DNA of 64,000 nt from an uncultured Altererythrobacter sp. (lineage in GTDB: Bacteria > Pseudomonadota > Alphaproteobacteria > Sphingomonadales > Sphingomonadaceae): NCBI GenBank assembly GCA_913056125.1, contig CAJXNC010000004.1, positions 143,501-207,500 of the forward strand. Direction: 5' to 3'. A program made the translations under genes and the position numbers. The notes beneath the pieces were generated by a model. The model was not told the origin of the DNA. It did no database searches and saw only the letters and a list, made by a program, of their open reading frames with translations. Shown piece after piece: positions 59,745 to 64,000 of the stretch. Each line of letters begins with the position of its first letter. Positions within the stretch are counted from its first letter, which is position 1.

Positions 59745-61568
59745 TCATTCGGCAGCTTGGTCAAGCGAGTCTTCCTCGCTCAATTGCCGCGTCCACATTT
59801 CGGCATAAAGGCCGTCATGACGCAACAACTCGCCATGATTACCCTGCTCGCAAATCTGTCCACCCTGAATGACGTAGATCAAATCGCTATCGGCAATGGT
59901 CGACAGACGGTGCGCGATCGAGATCGTGGTACGTCCGGCGGACACGCGCTTGAGCGTGCCGAGAATGTCCTGCTCGGTACGCGTGTCGAGCGCGCTGGTC
60001 GCCTCGTCGAGCAGCAGGATTGGCGGATCTTTCAGCAGCGTGCGGGCAATGGCGACGCGCTGCTTCTCCCCGCCCGAGAGCTTGAGGCCGCGTTCGCCCA
60101 CTTCGGTTTCGAGGCGTAGGGGCAGCTTCTCGATAAAGGGCCAGATCGCGGCATCCTGCGCGGCGCGGATGATAGCCTCTTCGCTCGCCTGCTCGCGGCC
60201 ATAGGCGATGTTGTAGCCGATCGTGTCGTTGAACAGCACGCTATCCTGCGGGACGATGCCGATATGGCGGCGCAGACTTTCCTGCTGCACCTGAGCGATA
60301 TCCTGTCCGTCGATAAGGATGCGGCCTTCCCACGGATCGTAAAAGCGGAACAGCAGGCGCCCGATGGTGGACTTGCCCGCGCCCGATGGGCCGACCAGCG
60401 CGACATTGCCTCCGGCGGGGACATCGAAGCTGAGGCCGTGAAGGATCTTGCGGTCCTTGTCATAGCCGAAATGGACATTGTCGAAGGTGAGGGTGGGGCG
60501 CGTCACCACCAGTGCAGGCGCGCCGGGCACGTCCTCGACCTCGACGCCCGTATCCATCAGTTGGAACATCTCCGCCATGTCGACCAGGCCCTGCCTGATC
60601 GTGCGATAGACCCAGCCGAGCATGTCGAGCGGGCGGAAGAGCTGGAGGAGGTAGGTGTTCACCAGCACCAGATCGCCCACGGATAGGCGCCCCTGGCTCC
60701 AGCCCCACACGGTCCAGGCCATGGCCACGCCCATCATCACCTGCAGTATGAAGGCCTGCACGATATTGAGCAGGGCAAGCGAATTGTCGGTCTGGATTGC
60801 CGCCTCGGCATAGGCATGGGCGGAAGAAGCATAGCGTCTGCGCTCGCGTTCTTCGGCACCGAAATATTTGACCGTCTCGTAATTGAGCAGCGAGTCCACC
60901 GCGCGGGACATGGCCTGCCCGTCGAGGCGATTCATCTTCGCGCGCAGCTTGGTGCGCCATTCGGTGATGCGCTGGGTGATCCAGATGAAGGCGACGATGG
61001 TGACGGCGGTCGCGGCGACGATTTCCCAGCCGAACAGCGTGTAGAAGATCACCGCCACCACCAGCAGCTCGATGGCCGTCGGCATGATGTTGAACAGCAG
61101 GAAGTAGATCATATTGCTGATCGACTTGGTGCCGCGCTCGATCACGCGGGTGATCTCACCCGTGCGGCGCGAAAGGTGAAAGCGCAGCGATAGCTTGTGC
61201 AGTCGTTCGAACACGTCCTCGGACAGGCCGCGCACGGCGTCCTGTCCCACGCGGTTGAAGATCATGTTGCGCGTCTGGTCGAAGAAGGTGGTGGCAAAAC
61301 GGCCTGCGGCATAGGCGACCACTAGCGCGATGGCCGCCCACATGGCCGGCTCGCTGCTTTCATCCGCCATAGTGTCGACCGCGCGGGCATAGGCAAAGGG
61401 AACCGAAAGCACGATCGCCTTGGCGACGATCACGAACAAAGCGGCGATGAAGATGCGCCAGCGCAGATCCGGCCTGTCTTTCGGCCAGAGATAGGGGAGG
61501 AAGCGGCGGACAGTGCTCCATCCGGCCTGCTCCAGCAGTTCCTGCTTTTCCTTTTCGCTACGCGCCAT
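59745..61568 (-). CDS. Atm1-type ABC exporter
   Basis: A 607-residue half-transporter. Six transmembrane helices lie between about 40 and 330; the nucleotide-binding domain has Walker A GPSGAGKS (about 395), signature LSGGEKQR (about 500), Walker B ILLLDEATSALD and the switch His in SIAHRLSTI. The sequence matches the Atm1/HMT1 group, whose Novosphingobium member exports glutathione conjugates and relates to Fe-S and metal homeostasis. The stop codon overlaps a possible start of the cytochrome gene. Confidence 0.92.
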   Translation of the reverse strand: MARSEKEKQELLEQAGWSTVRRFLPYLWPKDRPDLRWRIFIAALFVIVAKAIVLSVPFAYARAVDTMADESSEPAMWAAIALVVAYAAGRFATTFFDQTRNMIFNRVGQDAVRGLSEDVFERLHKLSLRFHLSRRTGEITRVIERGTKSISNMIYFLLFNIMPTAIELLVVAVIFYTLFGWEIVAATAVTIVAFIWITQRITEWRTKLRAKMNRLDGQAMSRAVDSLLNYETVKYFGAEERERRRYASSAHAYAEAAIQTDNSLALLNIVQAFILQVMMGVAMAWTVWGWSQGRLSVGDLVLVNTYLLQLFRPLDMLGWVYRTIRQGLVDMAEMFQLMDTGVEVEDVPGAPALVVTRPTLTFDNVHFGYDKDRKILHGLSFDVPAGGNVALVGPSGAGKSTIGRLLFRFYDPWEGRILIDGQDIAQVQQESLRRHIGIVPQDSVLFNDTIGYNIAYGREQASEEAIIRAAQDAAIWPFIEKLPLRLETEVGERGLKLSGGEKQRVAIARTLLKDPPILLLDEATSALDTRTEQDILGTLKRVSAGRTTISIAHRLSTIADSDLIYVIQGGQICEQGNHGELLRHDGLYAEMWTRQLSEEDSLDQAAE

Positions 61569-61614
61569 GCCCCCTCAAGTGGAGGCTGGTGCGGCACGCG
61601 GCAATAGGGAAAGC

Positions 61615-62577
61615 CTATCTGTCGGAGAAGCGGCCCGAGACGCCGAAGCTGCGGATAGGCGGCAGACGCGATCCTTCGGGCAGGTCGAACAGCACACGGC
61701 GGCTGGCGAAATCGATGGCTACGCGTTCGAACAGGCGCAGCTCGTTCATGCCCAGGATCATCGCCGGTTCCTCATCGAGGTCGAGCGCGGCGAAGAGCGG
61801 GGATTCGGCAAAGGCGATATGGAAATTGGACAGGTTTGCGCGGTCCAGTTCGAGCGTGCGCGCCACGCGGGTGATGCCGTTGGCCTGTACGCCATTGATG
61901 TCGGTCATCTCTGTCTCGACGCTGCCCTGCTTCCGGCGCAGTCTTTCGAACAGCGCATCGTTGCCGATCGAGCCTTGGGCCCCGGTATCGATGATGACCG
62001 CCGTGCGCACGCCATCGATGCGCGCCCGTGCAATGATCAGCTGTTCGCCGATCCGCCTGGCGCGGACCACGATATCGAAACCGCGATTTTGCCGGCTTCC
62101 GGACGAATCGGCGACTTCCATGATGAGGTTCTGGAAATCGAGCAGGACGCGCCGGTCCTGCAGTGAGTCGAGACCCAAAATGCCGTCCGCGCCGCCAATA
62201 TTGCTGCTTTCCACCAGCGCGGCGAGCGCATCATAGCGCTCGCTGCTCCCGTAGGAGAGGCGCGGGACCATGGTCGTCTGTACTTCACGGCTGCTGGCCA
62301 TGCCAACCAATGTGGCGGTTTCCCGGTCGTTGAGTTGCAGCATGTCGGCCAGCGCATGCGACATCACCGTGGCCTGTGCGCCGGTATCGATCATGAAATC
62401 GAAAGGCCCCTGACCATTGATCATGACCGGCACCGTCATGCGCCGATAGCGCTCATCCTCGAGCATGATGATCTCGGTGGCGGCCTCATCTGCGGCGGCG
62501 ACTATTTCGGTTTCGGTGACTGTGGCGGCGGACGATCCAAAAAAGGCCAGCGCGCCGGCAATGCCAAGCCAGCTCAT
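61615..62577 (-). CDS. Retropepsin-like aspartic protease with two DTGA sites
   Basis: A 320-residue exported protein (signal peptide to about 20). Two retropepsin-like halves are seen, each with an active-site motif: MIDTGAQATVMS (about 62) and VIIDTGAQGSIGN (about 198). The spacing (about 135 residues) suggests an intramolecular duplication giving a pseudo-dimer, as in pepsins. Bacterial relatives are poorly characterised periplasmic proteases. It is downstream of the flippase gene and upstream of the Atm1-like gene on the same strand. Confidence 0.85.
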   Translation of the reverse strand: MSWLGIAGALAFFGSSAATVTETEIVAAADEAATEIIMLEDERYRRMTVPVMINGQGPFDFMIDTGAQATVMSHALADMLQLNDRETATLVGMASSREVQTTMVPRLSYGSSERYDALAALVESSNIGGADGILGLDSLQDRRVLLDFQNLIMEVADSSGSRQNRGFDIVVRARRIGEQLIIARARIDGVRTAVIIDTGAQGSIGNDALFERLRRKQGSVETEMTDINGVQANGITRVARTLELDRANLSNFHIAFAESPLFAALDLDEEPAMILGMNELRLFERVAIDFASRRVLFDLPEGSRLPPIRSFGVSGRFSDR

Positions 62578-62670
62578 GCGAACTCTCCTGCTCCGGCTCC
62601 TGATGGCCGGATATTCGATGAACTTATCACGCCATTGCGTGCGGCCAAAATCGGGCTTTGGACCGTATGC

Positions 62671-64000
62671 TCAGCGGAACAGGATCGGGCGCAGCTTTTG
62701 CGGCCAGGGCAGGGCGCTTGCCATGCCGATGATCTCCTCGAAGGCCGGGTGGCGCATCAGGAACAGGCTGGCGAACCAGCAAAGCCCGCCCGCCAGCGTC
62801 GCGGTGACAAGCATGAAGAAGCCGATTTCCGAAGGCCCCGAGATGAAGGCATAGGTGAGTGCTAGCGGAGCCAGCGCAGCGGCCGATGCCAACGTGCTCT
62901 GCAGGTAGATGCGCAGCAACTGGCCGATGTCGAACTTGACCACATCGTGCAGCAGGCGGGCATAAAGGAACAGCCAGCACACGCCGTAGGCAAGGCGCGA
63001 CAGGGCCGCGCCTTCCACGCCCCACATGCAGCCCACGGCGAGGAAGCTGATCGACATCAGCGTGTCGAGGATGTTGATCGGGATAAGCCGGTCCATCCGC
63101 TCCATCAGGATCGGCAAATCGGTATGCAGTGGCAGCGAGATGATCAGGATCTCCGCCAGGGCGATCCATACCAGCAGCGGCGCAACGCCCAGCCAGGCCT
63201 CGCCATATAGCAGGCGGATCACCGGTTCGGATGCCAGCGCCAGCCCCAGCATGCCCGGCCAGATGATGGCCGAATAACCGGCACAGACGCGCAGATAGGC
63301 AGGGCCAAGCGGCTCACCGCGATCGCGGATGCGGGCGAAGGCCGGATAGAAGACGCTGCCGATGGCACCGGCAATCAGCATGCGGAACTGGTCTGCCAGC
63401 GAATAGGCGCGCGAATAGAGGCCGGTCGCCGCCAGTGTCAGCAGCTTGCCGACGATCAGGTCGGGCGTGCGTGTGCCGAGTGCGCCGGAGATATAGAGCG
63501 TGCTCGCCTTGCCGCCGAAAGACATGACCGGGCCGAGGCCGTCGAGCCGCAGCGGGAAGGGCAGGGCGCGGTCGAAGCATTGAGCGATGATGCCGCGCGA
63601 CAGGGTCAGGCCGATGGCCGCCCAGGCGAGCGACATGGCGGAAAAGCCCATGGCGGCAAGCACGATGGCCGTTGCTGCCTGCACAAGCGCTCCACCGACA
63701 TTGACGGTGAAGTGGCCGCGGAACTGCAGCCGCCGGGACATTAGCGCCATGGGCACGATGGATAGCGGCATGAAAAGGTAGCTCGCGCCGATCACCAGCA
63801 GCAGCGGGGCAAGTCCGGGCAGGCCGTAGGCCCACGCCATGGGCCAGGCGAGTGCGGCGATGATCCCGGCGATGAGGATGGAGAAGAGGAGCGAGACCGA
63901 GCTGGCCCGCTGCACCTCTTCCGCGCTCAGGCTGGGGAGGCCCGAAATGTAGCGTGACAGGCCGAAATCCTGCAGTACGGCCACGATCAGCGAAGCGGCC
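62671..64000 (-). CDS. Oligosaccharide flippase (Wzx-like, MOP superfamily), N-terminus outside window
   Basis: About 443 residues are visible; the frame runs off the window end with no start codon inside it. About ten to twelve transmembrane helices are present, and the pattern LQDFGLSRYISGLPSLSAEEVQRASS and ALGTRTPDLIVGKLLTLAATGLYSRAYSLADQF is that of lipopolysaccharide/exopolysaccharide flippases. They flip lipid-linked sugar units across the inner membrane. No glycosyltransferases are in the window, so the polymer is unknown. Confidence 0.88.
   Translation of the reverse strand, partial: AASLIVAVLQDFGLSRYISGLPSLSAEEVQRASSVSLLFSILIAGIIAALAWPMAWAYGLPGLAPLLLVIGASYLFMPLSIVPMALMSRRLQFRGHFTVNVGGALVQAATAIVLAAMGFSAMSLAWAAIGLTLSRGIIAQCFDRALPFPLRLDGLGPVMSFGGKASTLYISGALGTRTPDLIVGKLLTLAATGLYSRAYSLADQFRMLIAGAIGSVFYPAFARIRDRGEPLGPAYLRVCAGYSAIIWPGMLGLALASEPVIRLLYGEAWLGVAPLLVWIALAEILIISLPLHTDLPILMERMDRLIPINILDTLMSISFLAVGCMWGVEGAALSRLAYGVCWLFLYARLLHDVVKFDIGQLLRIYLQSTLASAAALAPLALTYAFISGPSEIGFFMLVTATLAGGLCWFASLFLMRHPAFEEIIGMASALPWPQKLRPILFR

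Overview
The window is high-GC chromosomal DNA, densely coded on both strands. It reads as an alphaproteobacterium of the order Sphingomonadales, probably Erythrobacteraceae-like. The evidence is combined: a DUF1134/EipA-type envelope protein, a ubiquinol-cytochrome c chaperone next to DUF177, a COQ9 family gene, HslVU, an Atm1-type ABC exporter, two TonB-dependent receptors and quinoprotein/carotenoid-cleavage enzymes. This lineage call is inferred from gene content, not from rRNA; no rRNA lies in the window. I see no insertion sequence, integrase, prophage or CRISPR array. No stretch over 300 bases lacks a gene; the longest gaps are 14516-14788 and 29765-30041.

Layout. 1-1547: end of an aldehyde dehydrogenase, a macrodomain protein, infA (TTG start) and a 50-residue small protein. 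1549-11186: oxidative catabolism, with a PQQ alcohol dehydrogenase carrying a cytochrome c domain, an NTF2-like lipoprotein, a TonB receptor, and an aldehyde dehydrogenase / zinc alcohol dehydrogenase / esterase run. 11198-17181: a five-PAS GGDEF-EAL protein, a DksA/TraR-type protein, and a carotenoid oxygenase divergent from an NTF2-like protein. 17204-21296: a Lys-rich protein and the ppk-ppx pair. 21359-29226: a compact type IV secretion (VirB) operon without recognisable VirB5, VirB7, VirB8, VirD4 or relaxase.

29390-35354: a TPR protein, a surface-type lipoprotein, a large TonB receptor and an OmpR/PhoB-type regulator with a degenerate receiver. The promoter upstream of the lipoprotein and the one upstream of the regulator share GTCAC-type repeats, in the regulator promoter as an 11-bp direct repeat. 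I infer one small regulon. 35552-37684: TadE/TadG-like pseudopilin genes, then tRNA-Ser(GCU) at 37837-37928.

38141-50693 is mostly housekeeping and envelope: EipA-like protein, aromatic aminotransferase, GNAT acetyltransferase, dicarboxylate symporter, ribD-ribE, metallopeptidase, SCO1, ankyrin-COQ9 and feoAB. 50783-64000 has ssb, DUF177 and the bc1 chaperone, bamE, hslVU, a Crp-type regulator with two membrane proteins, a short-chain dehydrogenase, a SulP transporter, an Atm1-type exporter coupled to a c-type cytochrome lipoprotein, a duplicated retropepsin-like protein and a flippase cut by the window end.

The two regions most worth follow-up are the reduced VirB operon and the lipoprotein/TonB receptor/atypical regulator unit with its shared promoter repeats.
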